Origin: Saccharothrix syringae
GTDB taxonomy: Bacteria; Actinomycetota; Actinomycetes; Mycobacteriales; Pseudonocardiaceae
NCBI RefSeq assembly: GCF_009498035.1
Contig: NZ_CP034550.1
Span: 4,960,001 to 5,024,000 of the forward strand
DNA: 64,000 bases
Reading direction: 5' to 3'
Below the pieces are notes generated by a model. It had not been told where the DNA came from and ran no database searches. It saw only the letters and a list, made by a program, of their open reading frames with translations. Shown here one piece after another: positions 1-7,726 of the stretch (position 1 is its first letter; every line of letters starts with the position of its first letter). Both the position numbers and the translations under genes were made by a program.

Positions 1-186
1 GCCGGTCACGCCTGGCTGTTCGACGGCACCACGTTCTGGAACTACGACGACCCGATCGAGCTGGAGCGCAAGGGCCGCTTCATCCGCGACCGCAAGCTGG
101 GCGGCGCGATGATCTGGTCGCTGGACGGCGACACGCCGCAGGGCGAGCTGATCAACGGGCTGCACGCCGGTCTGCACCGGCGCTGA
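1..186 (+). CDS. GH18 chitinase, C-terminal fragment (cut by window edge)
   Basis: The window opens inside a coding frame that ends at TGA 184-186. The 61 visible residues include FWNYDDP, then LGGAMIWSLDGD and a short helix ending GLHAGLHRR. This is the last beta/alpha unit of family 18 glycoside hydrolases, where the conserved GGxMxW tryptophan lines the substrate cleft. Family knowledge gives a secreted endo-acting chitinase that cleaves beta-1,4-GlcNAc. The DxxDxDxE catalytic motif and any signal peptide or CBM would lie upstream of the window. The family call is fairly sure; substrate and localisation are inferred. Confidence 0.85.
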   Translation, partial: AGHAWLFDGTTFWNYDDPIELERKGRFIRDRKLGGAMIWSLDGDTPQGELINGLHAGLHRR

Positions 187-487
187 GCGGCACCGCGGTC
201 GTGGGGCGGGCCCGCGGTGGCCCGCCCCACGTTCGTCTTCACGGGCAGCGCATCCGCAACCGCCGACCTCGACACGGATGGCGAGTGGCCCCGCCCGCCC
301 CCCGGTGTGAGGTTGGTCGGGACCGTGCCTCGCATTCGCCCTCGTCGCCGGAGGTGGGGCCTGGTGGCAGGTGGACCTGCCGGCTCGCTCGCCGACTCGT
401 TCGGCACGCGCGCGTCGGCGGCGGCCCTCAGGGTGCTCGTCCACGCCGAGCGGGCACCGGACCCCCGGGACCACCAGCGCCAGCACA

Positions 488-823
488 TCAGGGACCTGCG
501 GTGACCGGAGCCGGTCGGCGGCCCGGAGGGGCACCACCCCGCGATCGGGGCGGTGGGTCGCCGCCCGGCGGTCCGAACGCCGTCGCTCGCTGCCACAACC
601 GTTGAGCCTGCTGCCGCTTCGCCCGGGCGAGTGCCCGCATCCGCTCCCGGTGCTCCACCGGCCAGCGGAACTGCTGCCCCCGGACCTGCACGGACCACGC
701 GAGGTCGTCGTGGATCAACGCCATCTCCGCGCTCGCGGCGGCCCGACTCATCAGTTCCAACGATCGCCGCAGGGCCTCGGCCGGTTGCCTCGCCGCCGGC
801 GACCGCCTCGATGCCTGTGTCAC
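488..823 (-). CDS. possible small hypothetical protein
   Basis: A minus-strand frame beginning at a GTG (821-823) gives about 111 residues. The central part, from SLELMSRAAASAEMALIHDD to RAKRQQAQRLWQR, is amphipathic and of balanced composition. The last 30 residues are Pro/Gly/Arg-rich and resemble frame read-through. No family was recognised and no clear ribosome binding site was seen. It may be a decayed gene. The call rests only on composition of the middle part. Confidence 0.25.
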   Translation of the reverse strand: MTQASRRSPAARQPAEALRRSLELMSRAAASAEMALIHDDLAWSVQVRGQQFRWPVEHRERMRALARAKRQQAQRLWQRATAFGPPGGDPPPRSRGGAPPGRRPAPVTAGP

Positions 824-855
824 GGCACGAGTTTCGACGATGGTGCGGTGGGTGG

Positions 856-897
856 ACAGCGCCAAAGCGAACACCGCACAGCGCCAAAGCGAACACC
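856..897. repeat. perfect 20-bp direct repeat, 22-bp period
   Basis: The sequence acagcgccaaagcgaacacc occurs at 856-875 and again at 878-897, separated by two bases. No gene or hairpin explains it. It could be a regulator half-site pair or a copy of a dispersed genomic repeat. Confidence 0.85.
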
Positions 898-1185
898 CGC
901 GCCCGGGCCTGCCCGAGCGGCGGATCGGCATCGGCGTCCCCGCCGAGCGGTTGCGCCGTCCCGAGCGGGTCGTCGCACCCGACCTGGCCTCACCACCGGG
1001 AATCCCCGCCGACAACGGTTCCGCGGCGTCAGGGCGTGCCGTGCGGCGTCTGGGGCGTCGCCGCCCTGCACCACCTGGTCGCGCTGCACCGGACCAGGGC
1101 GAACACCATGCCGCCCGTCATGGGGCCGTAGCCGTAGTACCAGTGCATCACCACTCCTCTCGGATGCGGTCGCGTCGGTCGCCCG

Positions 1186-1917
1186 TCACGACCCGTGGGT
1201 GACGTCGGCGTTGAGGTAGTCGAACTGGGCGTAGGTGAACGGTTCCCCGGGCAGGTGCCACACGGCCGTGGCGCGGCGGGGGCGGATGCGCCCGGCGACC
1301 AGGCACCAGCCGTCGACCGGGGTGGACCAGCGGGTCCTGACCAGGCCGCCGGGCAGGTCGGCCCAGCGGTCCTCGGTGGTGAACTCGCGGGGTGCGCCGC
1401 GGTGGTCGACGGTGACGCGGGCGGTGACGGTGTTGTCGTGGTCGGTCAGCGCCAGCTCGAAGGTGTGGTCGTCGACGCCGGTCCACCGGACGGGCAGCCG
1501 GAGCAGCATCGACGGGGCCAGCAGCACGGCGTCGTCGAGGAAGGTGACCAGTTCGCCCAGGTCGAACTCGGGGCCCTGGCCGTCGGCGAGGGTGAACACG
1601 CCCAGGGCGGTGGCGTGCATGCGGCCGTGCCCGTGCGCGTAGACGTCCGTGGCCTGGACGGGGACCAGGTGGGCCATCTTCAGGCGCATCCGGAACTCGC
1701 GGGTGAGGTCGTCCGCGCTGTTGTGCTGCTCGCTGACGCAGGCCAGCCAGTTCTGGTCCGGGCGCAGCCGGAAGTAGCCCGGCACGGTCGCGCGGAACCA
1801 CCGGTCGGCGGGGCGGCCGGGCACGCGCGTGAACCCCAGGTAGCGCCGCGCCGGTTCGGGCAGGTGGGCGAGGTCGTCCTCGGTGATCGGCTCGGCCCGC
1901 GTGTCGATGTGCGTCAT
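1186..1917 (-). CDS. DUF6544-like / SRPBCC-type hypothetical protein
   Basis: This 243-residue protein starts at ATG 1917, behind GGAGGTGCACC, the reason for choosing it over upstream in-frame codons. It has no signal peptide or membrane helix. The pattern LPEPARRYLGFTRVPG near the N-terminus, followed by alternating beta-rich segments (TVPGYFRLRPDQNW, LADGQGPEFDLGELVTFLDD) and RWSTPVDGW, matches the actinobacterial DUF6544 group, for which I know no biochemical function. Two boxes resembling DosR sites (1965-1978 and 1988-2001) lie 48-84 bp upstream, so it probably belongs to the dormancy-type regulon. The family assignment is from pattern memory. Confidence 0.75.
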   Translation of the reverse strand: MTHIDTRAEPITEDDLAHLPEPARRYLGFTRVPGRPADRWFRATVPGYFRLRPDQNWLACVSEQHNSADDLTREFRMRLKMAHLVPVQATDVYAHGHGRMHATALGVFTLADGQGPEFDLGELVTFLDDAVLLAPSMLLRLPVRWTGVDDHTFELALTDHDNTVTARVTVDHRGAPREFTTEDRWADLPGGLVRTRWSTPVDGWCLVAGRIRPRRATAVWHLPGEPFTYAQFDYLNADVTHGS

Positions 1918-1964
1918 GGTGCACCTCCGCCTCCCAGGCTGTCCGAGGCGGCGGGGGCGTGGCA

Positions 1965-2001
1965 GGGCCGAAGGCAACGACCGGGCAGGGACCTCCGGCT
2001 G
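1965..2001. promoter_or_regulatory. candidate DosR-like box pair upstream of DUF6544 gene
   Basis: GGGCCGAAGGCAAC (1965-1978) and GGGACCTCCGGCTG (1988-2001) each match 6 of the 8 fixed positions of GGGNCNNNNGNCCC. They start 23 bp apart, the spacing seen at most other boxes in this island. Individually weak; the spacing is the main support. Confidence 0.45.
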
Positions 2002-2033
2002 CGGCGCCGGCCCGGTCGTGGGTGATCACGCGG

Positions 2034-2384
2034 TCACCGGGTGCGGTCGGCATCCTGCTTGACCGACCGCAGCACCGCGCGGGCCGGCAGCCCGACGAAC
2101 GGGGCGGCCGGTCGCCAGTAGCGGCGGAAGCGCTGCCAGGAGCGCGGGTCGGTCAGGGTCGTGTGCGTCTCGAAGGTCACCAGCGTGCGGCCCTGCCGTA
2201 CGGGCAGCGCCGCACGCTGGTGACCTTGCCGTGACCCGGTGCGGCGAACTCGGCGAAGCCGCGGGCCTCGACGTCGTGCACCGCGCGGTAGGTCTTCTCC
2301 GGATCGGCGTCGACCACGACGTGCGCGGTGCTGGTGAAGTCGGCGCGCGGTGCGGGTTGGTCGATCAGCAGCGGTTGAGGTCAT
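2034..2384 (-). pseudogene. broken SRPBCC/DUF2867-like gene with internal deletion
   Basis: The C-terminal part, read as GRTLVTFETHTTLTDP then FRRYWRPAAPFVGLPARAVL, matches the end of an actinobacterial family of about 170-200 residues in which a GRTxLxTETR strand precedes FRRYW and PFxGLxRRxxL. The N-terminal part is in a different frame (FTSTAHVVVDADPEKTYRAV) and joins directly to FAEFAAPGHGKV, so about 50-60 middle residues are missing. The frame break coincides with a near-perfect 55-nt hairpin (2173-2227). The gene is therefore inactivated by a deletion plus frameshift. The family link is an inference from motif order. Confidence 0.6.
2173..2227. repeat. near-perfect inverted repeat (24-bp stem, one mismatch)
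   Basis: The left arm 2173-2191 (aaggtcaccagcgtgcggc) is exactly complementary to 2209-2227. After one mismatch the stem continues for five more pairs (2193-2197 with 2203-2207) around a five-base loop. It sits at the frame break of the pseudogene 2034-2384. It looks like a rearrangement scar or foldback rather than a normal terminator. Confidence 0.9.
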
Positions 2385-2519
2385 GACGGGTCACCTCCGC
2401 GGAAACGGGGGCGTGCCCCGCGGTCACCCGGCAACAGGGGCGGGGGTCGTGGTCGCGCGGGGTCGAAGGCCCCGGGCGCGGGGTGGACGCCGCCGCGCCG
2501 CACGCCGTGGGCGGCTCGA

Positions 2520-2556
2520 CGGTCTTCGGTCCCGACCCGGTGGGGACCAAGGACCG
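2520..2556. promoter_or_regulatory. candidate DosR-like box pair upstream of USP gene
   Basis: CGGTCTTCGGTCCC (2520-2533) and GGGACCAAGGACCG (2543-2556) each match 7 of 8 fixed positions of GGGNCNNNNGNCCC and start exactly 23 bp apart. They lie 105-141 bp before the USP start at 2661. Confidence 0.65.
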
Positions 2557-2660
2557 CTGCCCGGCCCGGGTCCCCTGCCTAGCGTCGGGGTCGAGGGCCC
2601 CGCGTCAGCCGCTTCCCGCGGGGTGCGGTCGCCGACATCGGACTGGGAGAGGAACCCGTG

Positions 2661-3536
2661 ATGAGTGCCCCGATCGTGGTGGGAGTGGATGGTTCGGCGT
2701 CGGCGTTGACCGCCGCCAGGTGGGCTGCCGGGGAGGCCGCCCGCCGCCGGGTGCCGCTCGTGCTGGTGCACGCCTGCGTGCTGCCCGCCGCCGGTTACCC
2801 GGAGCTCGTCGTGACCGGTCCGGAGGTGCGGGAGGCGGTCGAGCGGCAGGGCCGGCAGTGGCTGGCGGAGGCCGAGGACGCCGTCCGCGCCGTCGCACCG
2901 GACGTGTCGGTCGGGACCGCCCTGGTCGCCGACCGCCCCGCCGCGGCCCTGGTCGACGCCTCCCGCGAGGCCCGGCAGGTGGTCCTCGGTTCCCGGGGGC
3001 TGGGAGGCTTCTCCGAGCTGCTGGCCGGTTCCGTCGCGGTCGCGGTCTCCGCGCACGGCGCGAGCCCCGTGGTGGTGGTGCGCGACGAGTTCCCGGCGGA
3101 CGGCCCGGTGGTGGTCGGGGTGGACGGCTCGCCCACGAGCGAGGAGGCGATCGCCTTCGCGTTCGAGGAGGCGTCCCTGCGCGGTGCCCCGCTCGTCGCG
3201 GTGATCGCCTGGACCGACTTCCTGGTCGACAGCGCCTACCACTCGCGCTTCACCGTGGACTGGTCGCAGGTCGAGCAGGAGGAGCTGCGCGTGCTGGCCG
3301 AGCGCCTGGCGGGCTGGCAGGAGAAGCACCCCGACGTCCGGGTGGAGCGCCGCGTGATCCACGACCGCCCCGTCCGAGGTCTGCTCGGCGTGGCGGAGGG
3401 GGCCCAGCTGCTGGTCGTGGGCAGCCACGGCCTGGGCGGCTTCGCCGGCATGCTGCTGGGCTCGACCAGCCAGGCCCTGGTCCACCACGCCCCGTGCCCC
3501 CTGGCCGTCGTCCGACCGGTCGAGGCCGGGCGCTGA
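2661..3536 (+). CDS. universal stress protein, tandem UspA domains
   Basis: This 291-residue cytoplasmic protein has two UspA domains. Domain 1 (about residues 4-142) starts IVVGVDGSASAL and ends with the ATP-binding loop GSRGLGGFSELLAGS. Domain 2 (about 150-291) starts VVVGVDGSPTSE and ends with GSHGLGGFAGMLLGS. Both loops fit G-2X-G-9X-G-S, so both halves should bind ATP as in mycobacterial Rv2623. ATG 2661 directly follows a GTG at 2658, and GAGAGG lies upstream; either codon could start. A strong hairpin follows at 3547-3583. The paired DosR-like boxes upstream match the known placement of tandem USPs in the DosR regulon. Confidence 0.95.
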   Translation: MSAPIVVGVDGSASALTAARWAAGEAARRRVPLVLVHACVLPAAGYPELVVTGPEVREAVERQGRQWLAEAEDAVRAVAPDVSVGTALVADRPAAALVDASREARQVVLGSRGLGGFSELLAGSVAVAVSAHGASPVVVVRDEFPADGPVVVGVDGSPTSEEAIAFAFEEASLRGAPLVAVIAWTDFLVDSAYHSRFTVDWSQVEQEELRVLAERLAGWQEKHPDVRVERRVIHDRPVRGLLGVAEGAQLLVVGSHGLGGFAGMLLGSTSQALVHHAPCPLAVVRPVEAGR

Positions 3537-3546
3537 GGGCGCGGAT

Positions 3547-3583
3547 CGGCGGCGGACGGGAACCCCTTGCCCGTCCGCCGCCG
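3547..3583 (+). terminator. GC-rich terminator hairpin after USP gene
   Basis: A perfect 14-bp stem (3547-3560 with 3570-3583) encloses a nine-base loop, 11 nt after the USP stop. There is no U-tract, as is common for hairpin terminators in high-GC actinobacteria. Confidence 0.7.
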
Positions 3584-3612
3584 TCGTGCGCGCGACCCGC
3601 CCGGTGCGGCAG

Positions 3613-3649
3613 GGGACCTGCGTCACCGGCGCGGCGGGCACATCCGCAC
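3613..3649. promoter_or_regulatory. candidate DosR-like box pair upstream of CBS gene
   Basis: GGGACCTGCGTCAC (3613-3626) matches 7 of 8 fixed positions of GGGNCNNNNGNCCC. A weaker partner (5 of 8) starts 23 bp later at 3636. The stronger box is 60 bp before the CBS start at 3686. Confidence 0.5.
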
Positions 3650-3685
3650 TGTCGGGCGCCGGTGGGGGCGCGGACCGTTGCCGGT

Positions 3686-4264
3686 ATGAACGCCGCAGAT
3701 GTGATGACCAGGCCCGTGTACACCGTCGAACCCACCGTCACCGTGCGCGCCGCCAGCGCGCTGCTGGTCGACCACGGCTTTTCCGCTCTCCCCGTCGTGG
3801 AGCCCGGTGGCCTGCTGGTCGGCATCGTCTCCGGTTCCGACCTGCTGGTGGCCAACCTGGAGCGGGCCGCCACCACCGTCGACCGGATCATGACCGCCCC
3901 GGTGATCAGCGCGCCGCTCACCGCCTCGCCCACCGAGCTGGCGAGCGCGGTGCTGGGCCACCGCCTGCGCTGCCTGCCGGTGGTCGACGCGCGGGGGTCC
4001 GTGGTCGGCGTGGTCAGCCGCGGTGACCTGCTGCGCGTGCTGACCCCCGACGACGACGTCCTCGCGGTGCGCGTCGACCGGCTGCTGACCGCCTACAGCC
4101 GCACCCGCCGGTGGGACGTCGAGGTGGCCGGCGGCACCGTCGTGGTCGCCGGGCCGTTCGACGACGAGGCCGAGCGCCGCGTGGTCACCGCCCTGGTGCG
4201 CACCGTCCCCGGCGTGGCGGGCGTGGAGCTGCGGCCGGCCCTCGGCCCGGTCCGCGCGAGCTGA
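3686..4264 (+). CDS. CBS-domain pair protein with C-terminal BON-like segment
   Basis: The 192-residue product begins MNAADVMTRPVYTVEP, typical of the first strand of a CBS pair (Bateman module). CBS1 spans about residues 4-60 and CBS2 about 66-122, each ending with a GIVSGSDLL or GVVSRGDLL motif. The last 60 residues (WDVEVAGGTVVVAGPFDDEAE through VPGVAGVEL) look like a shortened BON domain. CBS pairs bind adenosine nucleotides. The two-CBS layout recalls Rv2626c, a DosR-regulon protein. No membrane segment. It stands between the USP and the GNAT-ACS gene, with its own upstream box. Confidence 0.9.
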   Translation: MNAADVMTRPVYTVEPTVTVRAASALLVDHGFSALPVVEPGGLLVGIVSGSDLLVANLERAATTVDRIMTAPVISAPLTASPTELASAVLGHRLRCLPVVDARGSVVGVVSRGDLLRVLTPDDDVLAVRVDRLLTAYSRTRRWDVEVAGGTVVVAGPFDDEAERRVVTALVRTVPGVAGVELRPALGPVRAS

Positions 4265-4282
4265 TCGCCGGCCCCGTGATGA

Positions 4283-4319
4283 GGGGCGAAGGTCCCGGCT
4301 TCCGCAGGACCGTGGCACC
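4283..4319. promoter_or_regulatory. candidate DosR-like box pair upstream of GNAT-ACS gene
   Basis: GGGGCGAAGGTCCC (4283-4296) matches all 8 fixed positions of GGGNCNNNNGNCCC. AGGACCGTGGCACC (4306-4319) matches 6 and starts 23 bp later. The strong box is 78 bp before ATG 4374. Confidence 0.7.
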
Positions 4320-4373
4320 TGACCTCCGCCTTCGCCGGCCGGGAGGCTGGGGGGTGAAGGCGGAGGAGGAGAG

Positions 4374-7031
4374 ATGGACGACCAAACCGTCGAGGCCCGG
4401 GTGGGTGGCTCAGGGACCACGGGTGCGACCGAGCGCCTCGACGACCGCGCGCTGCTGGCCGACGGGTCCGTGGTGGCGCTGCGCGAGCTGGGCCCCGACG
4501 ACGCCGACGCCCTGCTGGCCCTGCACCGCGGCCTGCCGCCGGACGACCGGTACCTGCGGTTCTTCAGCACCTCACCCCGGCACCTGGAGGACTTCGTCGC
4601 CCGGCTGACCTCGCCGGACGAGCCGCGGCACGTCGTGGTCGGCGCGTTCGCGGGGAACGTCCTGGTCGGTGCGGCGAGCTACGTCCTGCTCGACGGCGAC
4701 ACCGCCGAGGTGGCGCTGGTGGTCGCGCACGACCGGCAGTCGCACGGCGTGGGCACGCTGATGCTGGAGCACCTGGTCTCGCTGGCCCGCACGCGCGGTG
4801 TGCGGCGGTTCTCGGCCGACGTCCTCACCGCCAACTCCCGGATGCTGCGCGTGTTCGCCGACCTGGGTCTGGTTTGTACGTCCACTGTGGACAAAAGTGA
4901 GGTGCGCGTCGACCTCGGGCTGGACGTCGGTGAGCGCTACCTGGAGGCCGTCGCCGACCGCGAGCTGGCCGCCGACGTGGCCAGCCTGCGCGCCGTGCTC
5001 AGGCCGTCCTCGATCGTGGTGGTGGGTGCCGGGCGCAAGCGGTCCTCGGTCGGCAACGCCGTGCTCTACAACCTGGTCCTCGGCGGCTACCCGGGCGCGC
5101 TGTACGCGGTGAACCCGCACGCCGACCGGGTGCTGGGCGTCGACTGCCACGGCTCGGTGGCCGACCTGCCGGAGGCACCGGAGCTGGCGGTGGTGTGCGT
5201 CCCGGCCGAGGCGGTGCCGCGGGTCGCCGAGGACTGCGGACGGCACGGGGTGAAAGCCCTGGTGGTGATCACCTCCGGGGTGGACCCGGAGCGGCTGTCG
5301 GACGTCGTGCGCCGGTACGGGATGCGCCTGGTGGGCCCGAACTGCGTCGGCGTGTCCGGCACCGACCCCGACCTGCCGGTGAACGCCACCTTCATGGCCG
5401 GTCGCCCCGCCGCGGGCGACATCGGGGTGGTCACCCAGTCCGGCGGGATCGCGATCGCCGTGGTCGAGCGGCTGCGCGCGCTCGGCCTGGGCACCACCGA
5501 ACTGGTCTCCACCGGCGACAAGCACGACGTGAGCGGCAACGACCTGCTGCTGTGGTGGGAGCGCGACGAGCGCACCCGCGCGGTGGTGCTGTACCTGGAG
5601 TCGTTCGGCAACCCGCGCAAGTTCTCCCGCCTGGCCCGCCGGGTCGCCCGGCACAAGCCGGTGCTGGCCATCCGCGCCGCGAGCAGCGAGGCCGGGCAAC
5701 GCGCCGCCGCCTCGCACACCGCCTCCACCGCCACCCCCGCGGTCACCCGGGACGCGCTGTTCCGGCAGGCCGGGGTGACCGCGGTGGACGGCGTCACCGA
5801 CCTGGTGGAGGTGCTGGCCGCGCTGCACGCCACCCCGCTGCCCGCCGGCCGCGCCGTGGCCGTGCTGTCCAACGCGGGCGGGCTGGGCGTGCTCGCCGCC
5901 GACGCCTGCGCCCGCCACGGCCTGTCGATCGCCGAGCTGGGCCTGGGCACCACCGCGGCGTTGGAACTGCTGCTGCCCGGCACCGCGAGCACGCGCAACC
6001 CCATCGACACCACCGCCGCCGTGGACGAGGGCACGTTCGCCCGCTGCCTGGACCTGGTCGCGGCCGACCCGGCCGTGGACGCGGTCGTCGCGGTCACCGT
6101 GCCCACCGCCGTCGGCGACCCGGCGGCCGGCGTCCACCGCACCGCCAAGCCGGTGCTCGCGGTGGGCGCCGACCAGGACGGGGCGGTGTCGCTGACCGGG
6201 GACGGCATCGCCCGCTACGCCGACCCCGCCCGGGCCGCCGCCGTGCTGGCCGCGCTGGCCGACCGCGGCGAGTGGCTGCGCCGCCCCGCGGCCGAGCCCG
6301 CCGAGCCGCCCGGCGTCGACCTGGCCGAGGCCCGCGCCGTCCTCGCCGGGCAGGACGGCTGGCTCTCGCCCCACCGCGTGGTCCGGCTGCTCGGGGCGTT
6401 CGGGCTGCCCGTGCTCGGCGGCGTGCTGGTGGAGGACGCGGAGTCCGCCGTGGCCGCCCAGCGCTCCTTCGACGTCCCGGTGGCGCTCAAGGCCGTGGCC
6501 GACGACCTGCTGCACAAGAGCAGGGGCGGCGGCGTGCTGCTCGGCCTCGCCGGCGCCGACGCGGTCACCCGCGGCTTCGAGGAGCTGCGCGACCGGTTCG
6601 GCGACCGCCTGACCGGCGTGTTCGTCCAGCCGATGGCCGAGCGCGGGCGCGAACTGCTCGTCGGCGTGGTCACCGACCCGCGGTTCGGGCCGCTGGTGGT
6701 CACCGGGCTGGGCGGGGTCGACACCGACCTGGTCGACGACCGGGCCGCCGCGCTCGCCCCGCTGTCCGAGGCCGACGCGACCGACCTGCTGCACCGCTTC
6801 CGCGCCGCGCGGGAGGTGTTCGTCGAGCACGACGAGAGCGCCGTGCTCGACGTGCTGCGCCGCGTGTCGCTGCTGGCCGAACTGCTGCCCGAGGTCGTCG
6901 AGCTCGACCTCAACCCCCTGGTCCTCACCCGTGACGGGGTCGTCGCGGTGGACGCGCGCGTGCGCGTCGCCCCGGTCGAGCCGGTCGACCCGTTCCTGCG
7001 CAGGCTGCGCGACCCCCGGAGGACGCCATGA
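4374..7031 (+). CDS. GNAT acetyltransferase / NDP-forming acyl-CoA synthetase fusion (Pat-like)
   Basis: This is an 885-residue protein. An N-terminal GNAT domain (about residues 28-175, with DRQSHGVGTLML as the acetyl-CoA pyrophosphate loop) is followed by a CoA-binding Rossmann domain (about 195-320, SIVVVGAGRKRSSVGN), a succinyl-CoA-ligase-like domain with the conserved SHTAS histidine, and a C-terminal ATP-grasp domain (about 665-885). Salmonella Pat, and Streptomyces and Mycobacterium relatives, share these parts and acetylate acetyl-CoA synthetase lysines. Whether the ligase half is active cannot be told here. AGGAGGAG precedes ATG 4374. The stop overlaps ATG 7028 of the next, broken USP gene. 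An upstream perfect DosR-like box suggests induction in dormancy. Confidence 0.92.
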   Translation: MDDQTVEARVGGSGTTGATERLDDRALLADGSVVALRELGPDDADALLALHRGLPPDDRYLRFFSTSPRHLEDFVARLTSPDEPRHVVVGAFAGNVLVGAASYVLLDGDTAEVALVVAHDRQSHGVGTLMLEHLVSLARTRGVRRFSADVLTANSRMLRVFADLGLVCTSTVDKSEVRVDLGLDVGERYLEAVADRELAADVASLRAVLRPSSIVVVGAGRKRSSVGNAVLYNLVLGGYPGALYAVNPHADRVLGVDCHGSVADLPEAPELAVVCVPAEAVPRVAEDCGRHGVKALVVITSGVDPERLSDVVRRYGMRLVGPNCVGVSGTDPDLPVNATFMAGRPAAGDIGVVTQSGGIAIAVVERLRALGLGTTELVSTGDKHDVSGNDLLLWWERDERTRAVVLYLESFGNPRKFSRLARRVARHKPVLAIRAASSEAGQRAAASHTASTATPAVTRDALFRQAGVTAVDGVTDLVEVLAALHATPLPAGRAVAVLSNAGGLGVLAADACARHGLSIAELGLGTTAALELLLPGTASTRNPIDTTAAVDEGTFARCLDLVAADPAVDAVVAVTVPTAVGDPAAGVHRTAKPVLAVGADQDGAVSLTGDGIARYADPARAAAVLAALADRGEWLRRPAAEPAEPPGVDLAEARAVLAGQDGWLSPHRVVRLLGAFGLPVLGGVLVEDAESAVAAQRSFDVPVALKAVADDLLHKSRGGGVLLGLAGADAVTRGFEELRDRFGDRLTGVFVQPMAERGRELLVGVVTDPRFGPLVVTGLGGVDTDLVDDRAAALAPLSEADATDLLHRFRAAREVFVEHDESAVLDVLRRVSLLAELLPEVVELDLNPLVLTRDGVVAVDARVRVAPVEPVDPFLRRLRDPRRTP

Positions 7032-7325
7032 GCACCGGTCCGATCGTCGTCGGCATCGACGGCACGCCTGCGGGTGCCGTTGCACGTGGTCAACGCCTAC
7101 GCCTACGAGCCGCTGGCCGAGTGGGCGATGACGAGTGAGCAGGAGGCGCGCGCCCGCTCGGAGGAGCTGATCGGGGAAGCGCTGCGCAGCGCCCCCGTCG
7201 TGGACGGCAGGCGCCTGGTCGGCGTCGTCACCCGGCGGGACATGCTGCGCGCGGTCAGCCGCGACGACCGGGCGCTCGGAGCCGAGGTGCGGCGCCGCCC
7301 CGGCCGCTACGCCGACGCCGACCGC
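7028..7325 (+). pseudogene. remnants of a USP gene and a CBS gene joined in frame
   Basis: Translation from ATG 7028 gives MSTGPIVVGIDGT, a USP start. After a break the adjacent frame continues the same domain (RVPLHVVNAYAYEPLAEWA), so about 20 residues and the frame were lost. The frame then passes straight into a CBS ending, APVVDGRRLVGVVTRRDMLR, without any of the rest of either protein. It next enters P-type ATPase sequence (listed separately). The simplest reading is a series of deletions fusing neighbouring dormancy genes. Translation initiation here would overlap the GNAT-ACS stop by ATGA. Confidence 0.75.
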
Positions 7326-7699
7326 CTCGCCGGGGAGGGCCTGCGCGTGCCGGCGTTCGCCCGCGCCCGCGTGCCCGAGGGCTTCGAGCTGACCGAGGAG
7401 GCGTTGCACGGCGCGGAGTTCCCGGGGTTGCAGGCGATGCACGACCCGCCCCGGCCCGAGGCGGTCGACGCCGTGCGGAGGAGGCGCGCACGGCCGCCGT
7501 GAACGTCTTCGTCGCCGCCCAGATCGCCTACTCGTCCAACTCGCGCTCGCTGGAGCGGTTCCGCCCGCACGTCGGGCTGCGCGTCACCCCCTGGCTGCCC
7601 GCCGGCAGCGCGCTCCAGCTGCTGTTCACCTAAGCGCCGGCCGTCCTGGCGTACGCGGTCGTGGAGGTGGACGAGTGGTGGTGCCGGGGGCGCACCTGA
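7326..7699 (+). pseudogene. P-type cation ATPase remnant (CtpF/MgtA-like)
   Basis: LAGEGLRVPAFARARVPEGF followed by FPGLQAMHDPPRPEAVDAV matches the P-domain segment preceding the hinge in P2-type Ca/Mg ATPases (GLQGMIDPPRPEA). After a frame change NVFVAAQIAYSSNSRSLERF matches the last membrane region (NVFVFGExFYLFNCRSL), then QLLFT, a TAA at 7631-7633, and APAVLAYAVVEVDEWW. Relatives have TYAP here, so TAA replaces a tyrosine codon. The cytoplasmic middle and most membrane helices are missing. A DosR-regulated P-type ATPase (ctpF) exists in Mycobacterium tuberculosis. Confidence 0.75.
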
Positions 7700-7726
7700 C
7701 CGGCAGGTGACCGGATCGGCGTGACG

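Larger units (their letters stand above)
187..1185. other. 1-kb stretch without a convincing gene
   Basis: Several long open frames cross here on both strands, but most are Arg/Pro/Gly-rich as expected from GC-rich noncoding DNA. Only a minus-strand segment (about 560-823) has protein-like composition and is listed separately. The other visible structure is a perfect 20-bp direct repeat at 856-897. The left part is the 3' flank of the chitinase gene. Confidence 0.5.

Noticed and set aside
371..1219. Long plus-strand frame in the first kilobase
   Set aside because: Arg/Pro/Ser-rich composition, no RBS and no domain.
4572..7442. Long minus-strand open frame opposite the GNAT-ACS gene
   Set aside because: Gln/His/Gly/Val-rich shadow of the GC-rich coding strand, with no RBS or recognisable domain.
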